Shown: one piece after another, positions 11,449 to 21,470 of the stretch | Numbering within the stretch: position 1 is the stretch's first letter | Layout: the number at the start of each line of letters is the position of its first letter | Origin: Hysterangium stoloniferum | Lineage: Eukaryota; Basidiomycota; Agaricomycetes; Hysterangiales; Hysterangiaceae | Direction: 5' to 3' | NCBI GenBank assembly: GCA_015178975.1 | Contig: WHVD01000052.1 | Coordinates: forward strand, 248,001 to 312,000 | Length of the DNA stretch: 64,000 bases | The notes under the pieces: generated by a model | Databases searched by the model: none | What the model was told of the DNA's origin: nothing | The model's input: the letters and a program-made list of their open reading frames with translations, nothing else | Made by a program: the position numbers and the translations under genes

Positions 11449-12928
11449 TGTTAAGGGACAGGCAGGCTCATGGGGGATTTCCAAAGAAACCTGTGGATAA
11501 TCCAGTAGGACTTCACTTCAGCTTATAGGCTGCACCCTCGCTAGATTGTGGTGTCCAATTTCAAACAGGGAGACAGAAAACCTGGGGAGTCTCAATAGGT
11601 CAATAGGTCAGGAGGCCTGTCAGAAGGCCTGTGGGCTCCAATGAGGTCAATAGCATTGTGTTTCAAAGATGAGAACTGGGGATAGAGTGGGATATATGTA
11701 TGCTAAGTCACTGGGGGAGAACTAAGTTGATTTTCTGACTGGATTGTATGTACAACATTAGCTAGACTATATAGACTGTGGAATGTATGCAATACCAAAT
11801 CTGATAATAATGAAGATCAAAACAAGTAATCATGAAACAAGATGAGTAAACATGTTAAGAACTGAAAACTGACTAATGTCGGTGGCCGACGGGAACCGAT
11901 CGGAAGGACTTGGCTTCAGCTTATGTGCTGCGCCCTCGCAAATATCCGCAGGGTGTCCTTGAATTTCGGACAGGTGAAGACCAATCCTAAGAAGTGCCTT
12001 TCGGTGAGATACCGATTGGGACCGAAGGACAAGTCGAGTGTCGGGCCAAGGGGGTCGGGGCTGAGAGTTGGTGAGCGCACGCAAAGGCGAATGGAGGGAT
12101 TCTTAGTTTGAGACTGTTTACAGATGTATGAGGGTATTCTGAGTCGATATTCTGATTGCCTGGTAACTACAACTACAGCGGGTTCATATACAAGTAACAG
12201 GCATCTAGAAAATACTAATGGGGAGAAGGGCGGAAAACGGTATCAGCAATAAGCTTGACTTGGAACGGGAAGTTTATGATTAGTTCGGAGGCCAATGATA
12301 ACCGAGAATGGAAATTACGAGATAAGGAAATAGTTCGAGAACTACAAATATAGATAGACATATGTGAAACATAGGATGGAACAGATCAACATAATGAAAG
12401 GGACGTATCAAAACATAACCAGACAGAAAGGCATAGTTGGGTTTGATTGACCGGAAGGCATATGTCAGCGTCGGGGGGACCGATGGCTTCCGAGATCTCG
12501 TCTTGTTGAAGACCCCTACAACGACATACCATCGGGGGCCGTCGGCGCGCAAAGGGTTGCGACACAGTCGTAACAAAACACCAAACTAGGTGTTAGGAAT
12601 GGAATGGAATGGGAGCAGGGTATGAAACATGACAGGTCATTTGACTGTAATGGGAATGGGGCTCAGTTAGAGAGCTGACAGGTTGTCCAGGTGGACTCTG
12701 GTGACTGGTGTATGAGACAGAGTCAGATATAGACAGGTTTGACATGTGCAGGTTCCAATGGGCACTCCAGTTGTGACTGTACTTTGGGTACCATATAGAG
12801 GGTCAGGTGCATATAAAACAGGGTCCAGATACCAGTGGGTTTTCCAGATAACTGTAACCTGGTGGGTATAAAGAGTCAGGTGCATGTAGGATGGGGTCCA
12901 GAGCCCAGTGGATTTTCCAGGCCTAACA
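11449..12928 (-). repeat. Family-2 LTR, 3' LTR of gypsy B, split by a solo LTR
   Basis: It starts TGTTAAGGG and ends GCCTAACA on the plus strand. Without 11853-12575 and one AAACA it is about 752 bp and is homologous to 19020-19745. The sequence to its right reads, on the minus strand, as a polypurine tract directly before the LTR, which fixes it as the 3' LTR. Confidence 0.8.
11853..12575 (-). repeat. Solo LTR, family 4 (723 bp), with AAACA target duplication
   Basis: It starts TGTTAAGAACTG and ends GTCGTAACA on the plus strand. AAACA flanks it at 11848-11852 and 12576-12580. The uninserted site is seen at 19455-19470 (GTAAACAGCAAACTAGG). It is CpG-rich and in opposite orientation to the family-4 copies at 15403, 35245 and 49256. 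Confidence 0.9.
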
Positions 12929-13108
12929 GTACCCTCCCTTTAAGGCTGAAGTCCCATAAAGGCCCTAGAACATGATAAGGTTCATTGGTTACACACATGT
13001 GTCAAAGAGTCATGTGATCCAGAAGGTAAGGTTCAAATGTGATGAGCCTATATAGAATTTCGAAATAATAAAATTTCCCTTCTTTCATACCCCCATCATC
13101 TACTCACC

Positions 13109-14330
13109 ATGCATCCAAAGCCCACACTTCAAAGACCAAATGCAATGGCTGGGTCATCCACAGGGGCTGGTTACTGGGCCCCCCTCATTGCTGTTCAAAT
13201 ACTTGAGCAGCATGAATAACAGCAGCAGTGACAGGAGGAGGAGGAGAAAAAGGTGAGAGAGGAGGAGGAGCTCAAGTGAGAGTACTGGGTGGTGGTGGTC
13301 ACTGAGAAGGAGGCTGAAGAGGAAAGGAAGAAGAAAGAAGAGGAGGTGGCATGGTTGCCATTGAGCATGCCAGAGCAGCCGCAGAGAGGGCCATGGGCAA
13401 GGTACATTAACTTCACTCTCTCTTTTTTTTTTTGACTTCACTGACTGTTGCTTTCTAGAGCAAAGGGGTAGAAGTAGAGTCCGAGTCCGAGGAGGAGTCC
13501 GAGTCCGAGGAGGAGTCCGAGTCCGAGGGGGAGTCCGAGTCTGAGGGGGAGTCCGAGTCCGAGGGGGAGTCCAAGTCCGAGGGGGAGTCCGAGTCCGAGG
13601 GGAGTCCGAGTCCGAGGGGGAGTCCGAGTCCGAGGGGGAGTCCGAGTCCGAGGGGGAGTCCGGGAGTCCGAGTCCGAGGGGGAGTCCGAGTCCGAGGGGG
13701 AGTCCGAGTCCGAGGGGGAGTCCGAGTCCGAGGGGGAGTCCGAGTCCGAGGGGGAGTCCGAGTCCGAGGGGGAGTCCGAGTCCGAGGGGGAGTCCGAGTC
13801 CGAGGGGGAGTCCAAGTCCGAGAGCCCTCAAAAGGTAAGTGGCAGGTCCACAGGAATGTCCGAGACTGAACAAGACAACAGAAGTCAAAGACAATGGCTC
13901 CAGTACATCTGGAGTCAAAGAACATCAATGGTGCACTGGGTGCAATGACCACAACACAGAGTGCTACCAGAAGTCCAGGTGGGGGCCAGGCTGTTGGCCA
14001 TGTGCACACCTCAAAGTGAGGTGCTCACTTGTTCATGAGCCCACAGGGTCCATGGTATGGGAAGCAGGTGGCTTGGCGGAAAGGCCTGGGGGCTTGGAGG
14101 AAACTTTGGGGTGGATAGCAGCAGGTATAGAGGCCCAGAACTGGTTGCTTGCAAAGAGCAACTGGGTGCAAGGGACTATGGTGGAGAGTCTCCAGGGACT
14201 CCACAGGGAGTTCCAGGAGTTCTTCGTGGAATATGGAGGATATGTATATAAGGAGTCCCAGGGCAGGAGTTCCAAGGAGCCTGGAGAGGAGTCCGGGGTG
14301 GCCGAGGAGCTGGTGGAGCTCCAAAAAGAG
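13109..14330 (+). pseudogene. Antisense accessory gene of gypsy B (Zn2Cys6-like, acidic repeats)
   Basis: This frame lies between the 3' LTR and the end of pol, on the strand opposite gag-pol. A TATATAG box (13049-13055) precedes the ATG at 13109 by about 55 bp. The first part is Glu/Lys-rich and contains stops (one TAA, two TGA that could be decayed CGA) and a frame change near 13350. An intron (GTACATT...TTTCTAG, about 13401-13457) is followed by an ESESEG repeat tract (13479-13818). After an AAG|GTAAGT donor the last exon encodes a six-Cys motif: C-x2-C-x6-C-x9-C-x2-C-x6-C, residues from CTGC to KVRC, about 13935-14025. The remaining sequence is hydrophilic. The spacing matches fungal Zn2Cys6 clusters, but no function can be stated. 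Gypsy C has the same arrangement. Confidence 0.6.
13479..13818 (+). repeat. 18-bp coding minisatellite (ESESEG), about 19 units
   Basis: The unit is GAGTCCGAGTCCGAGGGG. In the frame entered from the upstream intron it encodes Glu-Ser-Glu-Ser-Glu-Gly. One unit near 13595 lacks a base and another near 13665 is irregular (GAGTCCGGGAGTCC), so the array shifts into SPSPRG and then VRVRGG frames. The array is CpG-rich although the rest of gypsy B is CpG-poor, which suggests recent homogenisation. The long minus-strand frames (LGLGLP, SDSDSP) are its shadows. Confidence 0.85.
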
Positions 14331-14646
14331 TTTAGCCAGGGCTTTCAAAGACATCAAAGTCACACTGAGCTCTGCTCCAGTACTCGGGTACCCCATGAGT
14401 GGCATGCCTTATCAGCTACACACAGATGCTTTGGACTTCACATTAGGATGTTGTCTCCAACAAGTGCAGAAAATGACACTTCAGGACCTAAGGGATACCA
14501 AAATCTACACCCAAGCAAAATCAGCCTTCAATCAATCTCAAGATGTGCCCATTTTCATCACTCATTATAAGACCAAGGAATCAGAATTCACCTGGACAGA
14601 TTCCTGGGTAATGAAAATGGGCAAAAACATAGCCCCATTAATGTAG
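14330..14646 (+). pseudogene. Ty3/gypsy RNase H-region fragment, plus strand
   Basis: The translation contains AFKDIKVTLSSAPVLGYP followed by LHTDALDFTLGCCLQQVQ. This is the conserved end of RT and start of RNase H in Ty3/gypsy Pol (the TDAS/A motif). It runs to a stop at 14646. It points the opposite way to the pol of gypsy B, directly after the accessory reading frame, so it is a foreign fragment of another gypsy family or a chimeric joint. Confidence 0.6.
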
Positions 14647-15402
14647 AGTGAACAGAAAATATTTTTAATTTTTAATTTATTTATTTTCAAATAAAAGCAT
14701 GAAAAGTCTGCAGGAAGGTCTGCTAAGACTTAACAGACAAGTCTGAACCCTGTAAAAGCTAAGAGAGACATACAGTAGGGACAAGGAAAAATGAAGTGAA
14801 TCCAACATATACACAGGGCCTGTGGAATGCAGCTAGAGAGGATAATGGTCCCAGTTTGAGTGGGTAAGCTGTGTGAAAGTCAGTGAGGATCTCTGTGGCA
14901 TTCCCCAATTCTGTGGCCAAAATCCAAGATGTGTCTTTGTCTGTGCCCTCGTAATCCACCTACTTGACCAAGTAAAGCAGTTTACAAGTGCATCAATGCT
15001 TCTCTATTTTTGAGTCTAAAATTTGTGAGATTTCAAACTCGGGTTCTCTGTCAATAATGACTGGAGGGGGTAGAGATTGTATGTGGTTTGGAATAGTGTT
15101 AGTAGTATAGGGTTTTAGTATAGAGATATGAATTATTGGGTCTACTGCATACATGCTATCTGAAAGCTTCAGGGTCCATGAAACTGAACCAACTTGTGCT
15201 ATTAACTTGAATGGATCTAAATATTCTTCAGCAAGCTTCTTTGATGGATGGGTAGTCCGGAAGAATTGGGATTTGACAAAAACATGGTCACCAATTTTGA
15301 AGTTGGGGGGCAGAATCCATTTTTTGTCTGCTGAACACTGATATTGTTCTTGGGCAGATTTTATTGTAGTCTGGAGTTCTTTGTGGAGTTTGTGGAGGTC
15401 CG

Positions 15403-16139
15403 TGTTATGACCGTGTCGCAACCCTATCGGTCCCCAAGGTTATCACCACCTATCGACGATTCAAGTTACTGTTCAAGTTACCACATCGGAGACTATCAGC
15501 CCCGAAGCTGATGTATGCTTTTGTGGTGATCAAACCCCGTTTACGCCCACGTCAAAATATACTCGTACTATCTGGTTAAACTTTTGATACGTCCCTTTTT
15601 ATTATGTTAATCCGTTCAATCCTATGTTTCACATATGTCTATCTATATTTGTAGTTCTCGAACTATTTCCTTTTATCGTAATTCCACTCTCAGTTATCAT
15701 TGGCCTCTGAACTAATCATCAACTTCCCGTTCCTAGTCAAGTTTATTGTTAATCCCGTTTTCCGCCCTTCTCCCCATTAGTATTTTCTAGACGCCTGTTA
15801 CTTGTATATGAACCCGCTGTAGTTGTAGTTACTAGGCAATCAGAATATTGACTCAGAATACCCTCATACGTCTGCAACAGTCTCATACTAAGAATCCCCC
15901 ATCCGCCTTCGCGTGCGCTCGCCTACTCTCGGCCCCGACCCTTTGGCCCGACACTCGACTTGCCCTTCGGTCCTGATCGGTATCTCACCGAAAGGTTCTG
16001 CTTAGGATTAGTCTTCGCCGGTCTGAAATTCAAGGACACCCTGTGGATATTTGCGAGGGCGCAGCACATAAGCTGAAGCCAAGTCCTTCCGATCGGTCCC
16101 TGTCGGCCACCGACATTAGTCAGTTTTTAGTTCTTAACA
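15403..16139 (+). repeat. Solo LTR, family 4 (737 bp), inserted in integrase
   Basis: It starts TGTTATGACCGTG and ends TTCTTAACA. The flanks GTCCG (15398-15402) and GTCCA (16140-16144) are a 5-bp duplication with one CpG-type change. The integrase reading resumes exactly across it: ...VHAQEFVMD on one side and TDLHKLHKELQ on the other, as in the uninterrupted homologue of gypsy C. The TATA-containing block is at 16059-16090. Confidence 0.9.
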
Positions 16140-17096
16140 GTCCATGACAAATTCTTGAGCATGGACTGAGGCAAGGTTCCGTTCTGGGTGTACAATAATA
16201 TTTGGATTGTACCCTTTATTTGCAAAGAACAGGGAAATGCCAGTAGTGGCCAAGGGTGCATTGTTGTAAGCAAATTCTGCAAGTGGTAACAAGGATTTCC
16301 AACTGTCCTGTTGGTAGTTGCAATATACATGGACATATTGTTCCAATGTCTGATTGACACACTTGGTTTGTCTGTTGCCTTCCAGGTGGTGTCCAGATGT
16401 GAAGTGTAACTTCATGTCCAAGGATTTCCCAAGGGATCTAAAGAAATGAGATACAAACTGTGATCCTCAATTGGAAGTCATGTGGGACAGGACTCTGTGC
16501 TTGAAAAATACATTGATAATAAAAAGTTCCACTAACTGCACAGACCTGATTATGTCATGTGTAGGGATGAAAATACCTTGTTTTGAGAATCTGTTGATAA
16601 TGACTAGAATGGCAGAAAAACCTTCAGAGTCCAGTAGGTGTTCAATTAAATCCATAAAGATGGAATTCCACAGGTGTTCCAGTACTGGGAGTTGTTTCAG
16701 AAGGCCATATGGCTTGTGATGCTGTGATTTGGAGTGTGGACAAGTGATGCAAGATTTACAATAGTGCTTAACTAAATCTCAGAGTCTGGGCCAAGTGTAT
16801 TCTCTTCTTATCAATGATAGAGTCTTGTTGAGCCTGAAATGTCCCAAGAGTGGGTGATCATGGTTGTACTGGACTATTCTTAGGCAGAGGCCAGGTGTAT
16901 ATGTGATTGTCAAGTCTAATGAAACCATGCTGGTCAAGAGACAACCAGGGTTGACCGGGATCCACGGGATTGTCAAGGTGTGCTTCTAGCAGAATTGCCA
17001 ATAGAATATCTTGATGTAATTTCTCAATATCCATAATGATAATTCCATGGATGATGGGATGGATGAGGAAAGTCATGTGGACTGATGCAGTAAGCT

Positions 17097-17312
17097 TGTA
17101 ATCCTGGTGCCCCCAGTCTTACGCACGGACCCTTTAGTTTTACGTGATTACATAATCACCGTGTTGTATGGTATAAGTAGCCGGGAAGTTTTCAGGACCT
17201 TAGATCTTACCATACGCTGCACTTGCCTGTATCTTGTTCTGCTCTGGACAATACACCGTGGTCCTGTCAACTTGTGTGACCGCCAGTGATTCCAATTGAC
17301 GACGGGATTACA
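17097..17312. repeat. 216-bp LTR-like insertion with 8-bp inverted ends
   Basis: It starts TGTAATCC and ends GGATTACA, a perfect 8-bp inverted repeat, with AAGCT at 17092-17096 and 17313-17317. The uninserted homologue is at about 34810-34830 (GGTAAGTTGCTGGTTTG). A GTATAAGTAG word could be its TATA box. It is best read as a solo LTR of a small, probably copia-like, element. No full element of this family is in the window. Confidence 0.75.
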
Positions 17313-19019
17313 AAGCTGCTGGTTTGTGAAAATGGGTTTCAAGTTGTGTGGGTTTACTGTGGCATAGTCATTGCTCCCCTCTTTGGGATAGATGTCCCAT
17401 CATCTAGTCAAAGTGTTGGGTTTGCCACTGAGGTGGAGTAAGGGGGACCATGATCTTGGAATACTCACAGATAAACCATCAGTAAAAATTGGCAAATCTG
17501 AGGAAAGATTGTATGTCTTTGACTTTTCTGACTGAATTGCTTGTGCCATCAAAAAGTTGGAGTCCAACCAGATTTATCAGGTAAGTTGACAGTAGATTTT
17601 TTTGCATGAATTTTGTATCTACAAAGCAATGAGTTGAGCTGGAATCTATGAGTGCTGAGAAAGCGAATTTCAGGATCATATCAGACATAAGTTTAATAAA
17701 AAACAAGTCAGAGTTCAAAAGAGCAGATGTGTTAAGATGAGTAAACTCATGAATGCACAGAGAGGTAACACAACCCCCAACCTACACAGAGTCCATGGGG
17801 TTGCTTACTCTTTTTTTGGGTTGGAAGCCAGTTTGTCCTTCAATGGGGATTCTGTGGAGGGAGTCTTGGCTACACAACCTTTTTGCAGAGTTTTCTTTCA
17901 CTAATGGACATTCTGGAACTCGATGACTGGGTTTTCCACACAAGAGACAAAGGTTGTTGTCCATACAATGCTGCCTTTCTTGTGGGGTAAGTTTGCCATT
18001 GGGCCTGAGCTTGCCTGTGAGGTCAGTTTTTCCATTTTGTTTACCAGATTGCTGACCTTTGCTGTTGTTATTGTTGTTAGAAGACTTTTTGTCATTCTTC
18101 TGGTCAGATTGCATGGAGTTTTGGTTGCTGGGAGATGGGGTATTGTTGTTGGGTTTGTTCACTGTGGACTTGTTGGTTTTCTCCATGGAGGTCTCATGGG
18201 CAACTTCCACTCAACATTCCCAATAGTGTGTGTCTGCATTTTGAGCCTTGAGGTGCATGCAGGACAATGTTTTGGGTTTGCCATCTTCACCTTTTGAGAC
18301 TTCATCCTTGAGGTGGGATGGCAGACAAGCATAGAACTGGTGGTGGAGAGTGGGATTGCCCCATTGACAACACACTGCAAGATTGTTGAATTGGATGATG
18401 TAGTCTGTGATGTACTGGCTGTCCTTCATATGAAGCTTGGTGAGGCTATTCTCAGCTTCTCCAGTCAGTCGTACAGGCCTGTTCAAACCATTTCAACATT
18501 GATCCCAAGAGGTATGGGTGCCTAATTGACTTTTGGGAGTCCATGGAGAATGTGGCAGATTGATTGTGGAAATTGAAGTGACATTGCATGAGGAAGGTGG
18601 AAAGTTTGTTGGGGTTAGAACCTGTGAAGGGTTCCAGAGTGTTGATTTTTGACCACAGAGGTTCCTGATCCTTTTTTTTGTTTCTCCAAGCATGTGATCC
18701 ATCAATTTATCTAAAGTGATTGCTAACAACTCAGAAGTGGGATCTGAAAACTGTAGTCACTCATTAGATGGAGGATTTTTGACACTTTTGCCCTTGTTGG
18801 GGGCCACAGACTCATCCTCATGCTTGGAATCATCCAGGTTTGCTGGGGGTTCTTTGATACAGGATTCATTTGTAGCATCCAACTGGTTTGTGAGTGTCTG
18901 ACTGGTGTACAAAGTGAGTGGGGAATGAAGAGTTGAGGGTCCAGGTATGTTTTCCTGTATGGGTGCTCTTCTTCTTGGTGGCATATTGACACAATCTGTG
19001 AGTCCTGGTCAGAAAATAC

Positions 19020-19745
19020 TGTTAAGGGTCATGCAGGCTCATGGAGGGTTTCTGGAGAAACCTGCAGATAATCCAGTAGGACTTGGCTTCAGCTTATAGG
19101 CTGCATCCTCACGAGATCATGGTGTCCAATTTTAAACAGGCAGATGGGAAACCCACAGAGTCCAGGAATAGTCAATAGGTCAATAGGTTGAACAGTCAAT
19201 AGATCGGAAGGCCAGTTGGAAGGCCCACAGGCTCCAATGAGGTCAATAGTGTTGTGTTTCAAAGATGAGAGATGGTAATTGAGTGAGGTATATGCTAAGT
19301 TACTGGGGAGGAGAACTAAGTTGAGGAAAACTTAGTTGATTTTCTGACTGGATTGTATGTACAACATTAGCTAGACTATATAGACTGTGGAATGTATGCA
19401 ATACCAAATCCAGTAATAATAAAGATCAAAACAAGTAATCATGAAATGAGAGAAGTAAACAGCAAACTAGGTATTAGGGATGGAATGGAATGGGAGTGGG
19501 GTGTGAAGCATGACAGGTCATTTGACCTGTGAGACAGAGTTGGATATAGACAGGTTTGATGTGCACAGGTCCCAGTGGGCACTCCAGTTGTGACTGTACT
19601 TTCAGTACCATATAGAGGGTTGGGTGCATATAAGGCAGGGTCCAGATGCCAGTGGGTTTTCCAGTTAACTGTAACCTGGTGGGTATAGAGAGTCGGGTGC
19701 ATGTAGGATGGGGTCTGGAGCCCAGTGGGTTTTCCATTCCTAACA
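19020..19745 (-). repeat. Family-2 LTR, 5' LTR of gypsy B
   Basis: It starts TGTTAAGGG and ends TTCCTAACA (726 bp). It sits just upstream, in minus orientation, of the gag start at 18984 with about 35 bp between, where the primer-binding site should be (first bases AGTATTTTCTGACC after the LTR). I could not assign the tRNA. It is homologous to 11449-12928 and CpG-depleted. Confidence 0.8.
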
Positions 19746-20000
19746 CAGGAGGACATCTCATTTTAAGTTTTAAATCCCCCTTGAGGCTGATGAGATATCC
19801 ATCTGTACAATGAAATAACACTCAGATAAGGCCAATCTGATGAAAGAGGCCTACCTTACTTGGGATAAGGTTCTAATGCAGAATTGCTTCACATGTGAGG
19901 CAGTAGATCATAGCCTTAGAGATATCCTTAACAAGGATGTTCCTTTTGGAGGCATTACAGTGGCATGGGGTGGTGACTTTCAACAGACATTGCCTGTCAT

Positions 20001-20646
20001 TGTTAAGTTCCAGACCTCTGGGTGGAATTTCCAGGAGATATTCTTCCCAGAATGTGTCCATGGAGTTCCAGAGGATTAGTCCGGGAGTTTCTGGGGATTA
20101 GTCTGGGGAGTATTGGAATATTACCAGAGTACAGGATGGACTTGGCTTCAGCTTATGTGCTGTGCCCTTGTACACTCACTTGGGTGTCTATATTTCAGAG
20201 GGCAGATATATGCTGGAGTGTTTATGGATACTCAGAGTTCTGGAGAGTTCCAGATATGTGGAGTCTGGAGAGTTCTGGATATTGAGTGTACAGAAAAAAC
20301 AAAGGAGCAGATTAGATCAAGACTAATTCAAGATGCAAACTAATTCAAGATTAAAACTGAGGAGTAAGTACATAACTATGGAAGACTATATAGATGTTCC
20401 AATAATTGTACTACAAATCTGGGAGTATAATAAAACCTATTTGAAACTGTTTCCGAACTAAGTATATATGTAATAATGAGTCAGATAAATAAGGAAACAA
20501 GGATAGGGACAGATCAGGGAATAAAGGCAAGAACTATAAACAAACAAATGAACATATGTCAACCAGTCAGTTACCAAATGTGGAGCAAAGGAAGGGAGTT
20601 GGAATATCCACATATATCTGATACTATCTGGAAATGGATCCTAACA
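20001..20646 (-). repeat. Family-1 LTR of the 1513-bp insertion
   Basis: It runs from TGTTAAGTTCCAG to GGATCCTAACA. It contains the conserved block on the minus strand near 20140-20170 (GGCTTCAGCTTATGTGCTG on plus). It is CpG-depleted compared with 8180-8722. Confidence 0.7.
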
Positions 20647-21153
20647 CTATAATGATTAAGTGTGCATATTTCTGGGAAAGCCACAGGTTCCAGGCAGGTT
20701 GGAACATTGGCATAGAGAAGTGACAAGGGTTTTGACAGGGATGATTGAGTGAAGGTTGGGTCATGGATTAAAGATGTATATAGAACAAATTGTGAGGAGT
20801 CTGGGTTGGGAAATGACCAAGGAGACTTGGAGATGCTAGCTGGGAAAGGGTGGAGTCTGATGGGTTCTGGGTCATAACAGGAGGTGTCTAGTCAAGGGCA
20901 GAATACCAGAATGGGATTTGAGTTGAAGGGTACTTGAGAGATGAGGGTCAGGTTCCAGTGGTTTCTGGATCTTGATACTAGTCTGGAAGATGGTTCAGAA
21001 CCATAGCCAGGTGACCATGACAACACGAGGTCACCAGTGTCCACCAGAGCGCCACTGGGCAGACCACCACCTTATCACTTGCCACAAACAGTTGTCTCCA
21101 AAGATTGAACTTTGTCAGCTAGTGTAGAGGGTGGCTAGGGGAAACGGGATAGT

Positions 21154-21209
21154 AATGGTTTCGAGCCGACGAGAGCTCTCATCAGGGGGATACCGCTACC
21201 CCAACCATT
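21154..21209 (-). ncRNA. Type III hammerhead ribozyme (predicted self-cleaving RNA)
   Basis: On the minus strand the order is: AATGGT (stem III 5' strand, 21209-21204), T (position 17, cleavage site, 21203), GGGG (stem I, 21202-21199), loop (21198-21190), CCCC (21189-21186), CTGATGA (core, 21185-21179), GAGC (stem II, 21178-21175), an 8-nt loop (21174-21167), GCTC (21166-21163), GAA (core, 21162-21160), ACCATT (stem III 3' strand, 21159-21154). All conserved core bases (CUGAUGA, GAA, the A15.1-U16.1 pair) are present and all three stems pair without mismatch. Position 17 is U rather than the usual C or A; this is allowed by the NUH rule but usually slower. Stem III is the open stem, hence type III. 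Activity is not shown by sequence alone. Confidence 0.8.
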
Positions 21210-21402
21210 TCACCCATCCAGAATTACTGATTAGGAGTCTACTACTGAGCCTGGTCCAAAGGGAGTGATAAGATAGTCGATTCATGCTGACCTATGTGTG
21301 CATCGAACTCTGAGAATCTTGGTAACCCAGTGGTGGGTAGTATACGGTTGGGAGCGAGTACCGAGGCCAGCAGGTTTCCCTGCTGGATCGGATTTGTCGA
21401 TG

Positions 21403-21470
21403 TCCATACAGCAAGATGATGGTGGATGATATGATATCCATACAGCAAGACGATGGTGGATGATATGATA
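21403..21470. repeat. 34-bp tandem duplication
   Basis: Two copies of a 34-bp unit starting TCCATACAGCAAGA differ by one T/C change (GATGATGG against GACGATGG, a CpG site). It lies near the right end of the 1513-bp insertion. Confidence 0.85.

Larger units (their letters stand above)
14759..18984 (-). pseudogene. gag-pol of gypsy B: gag, protease, RT remnant, integrase, chromodomain
   Basis: Gag begins at about 18984 (MPPRRRAPIQ). It has the capsid-like segment near 18486-18211 and a CCHC zinc knuckle (CLLCGKPSHRVPECP) near 17945-17900. The protease active site reads DSSST where DSGST is usual (about 17655). It is joined directly to the C-terminal part of RT (VKDIQSFLRFANFY), so nearly all of RT, including the YxDD box, is deleted; RNase H is missing as well. 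The integrase zinc region is at 17076-16779, its core starts near 16655, and its C-terminal part is split by the solo LTR 15403-16139. A chromodomain-like segment (KWVDYEGTDKDTSWILA) closes the frame at 14959-14850. Stops and frameshifts are frequent, so this is not functional. Confidence 0.8.
11449..19745 (-). mobile_element. Ty3/gypsy element B (chromovirus type), degenerate, with nested LTRs
   Basis: In minus orientation the order is: 5' LTR (19020-19745), gag (about 18984-17780), protease, residual RT, integrase, chromodomain (to 14759), an accessory region on the opposite strand (13109-14646), a polypurine tract (AAAGGGAGGGTAC, 12929-12941), and a 3' LTR (11449-12928). The outer flanks (TGTAT at 11444-11448 and CAGGA at 19746-19750) do not match, so the two ends may have been joined by recombination. 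Three LTR-type insertions lie inside (11853-12575, 15403-16139, 17097-17312). CpG is strongly depleted in the body and the reading frames are broken many times. Confidence 0.75.

Noticed and set aside
13154..14009. Long minus-strand frames of 125-254 aa rich in LGLGLP or SDSDSP
   Set aside because: They are antisense shadows of the 18-bp minisatellite and have no domain.
11444..19750. Target-site duplication for the whole of gypsy B
   Set aside because: The flanks TGTAT and CAGGA do not match, so no simple single insertion can be claimed.
19787..19815. CTGATGA followed by GAAA as a second hammerhead candidate
   Set aside because: No stem II can form between CTGATGA and the GAAA, no matching stem III is present, and the sequence is coding for the Helitron helicase.
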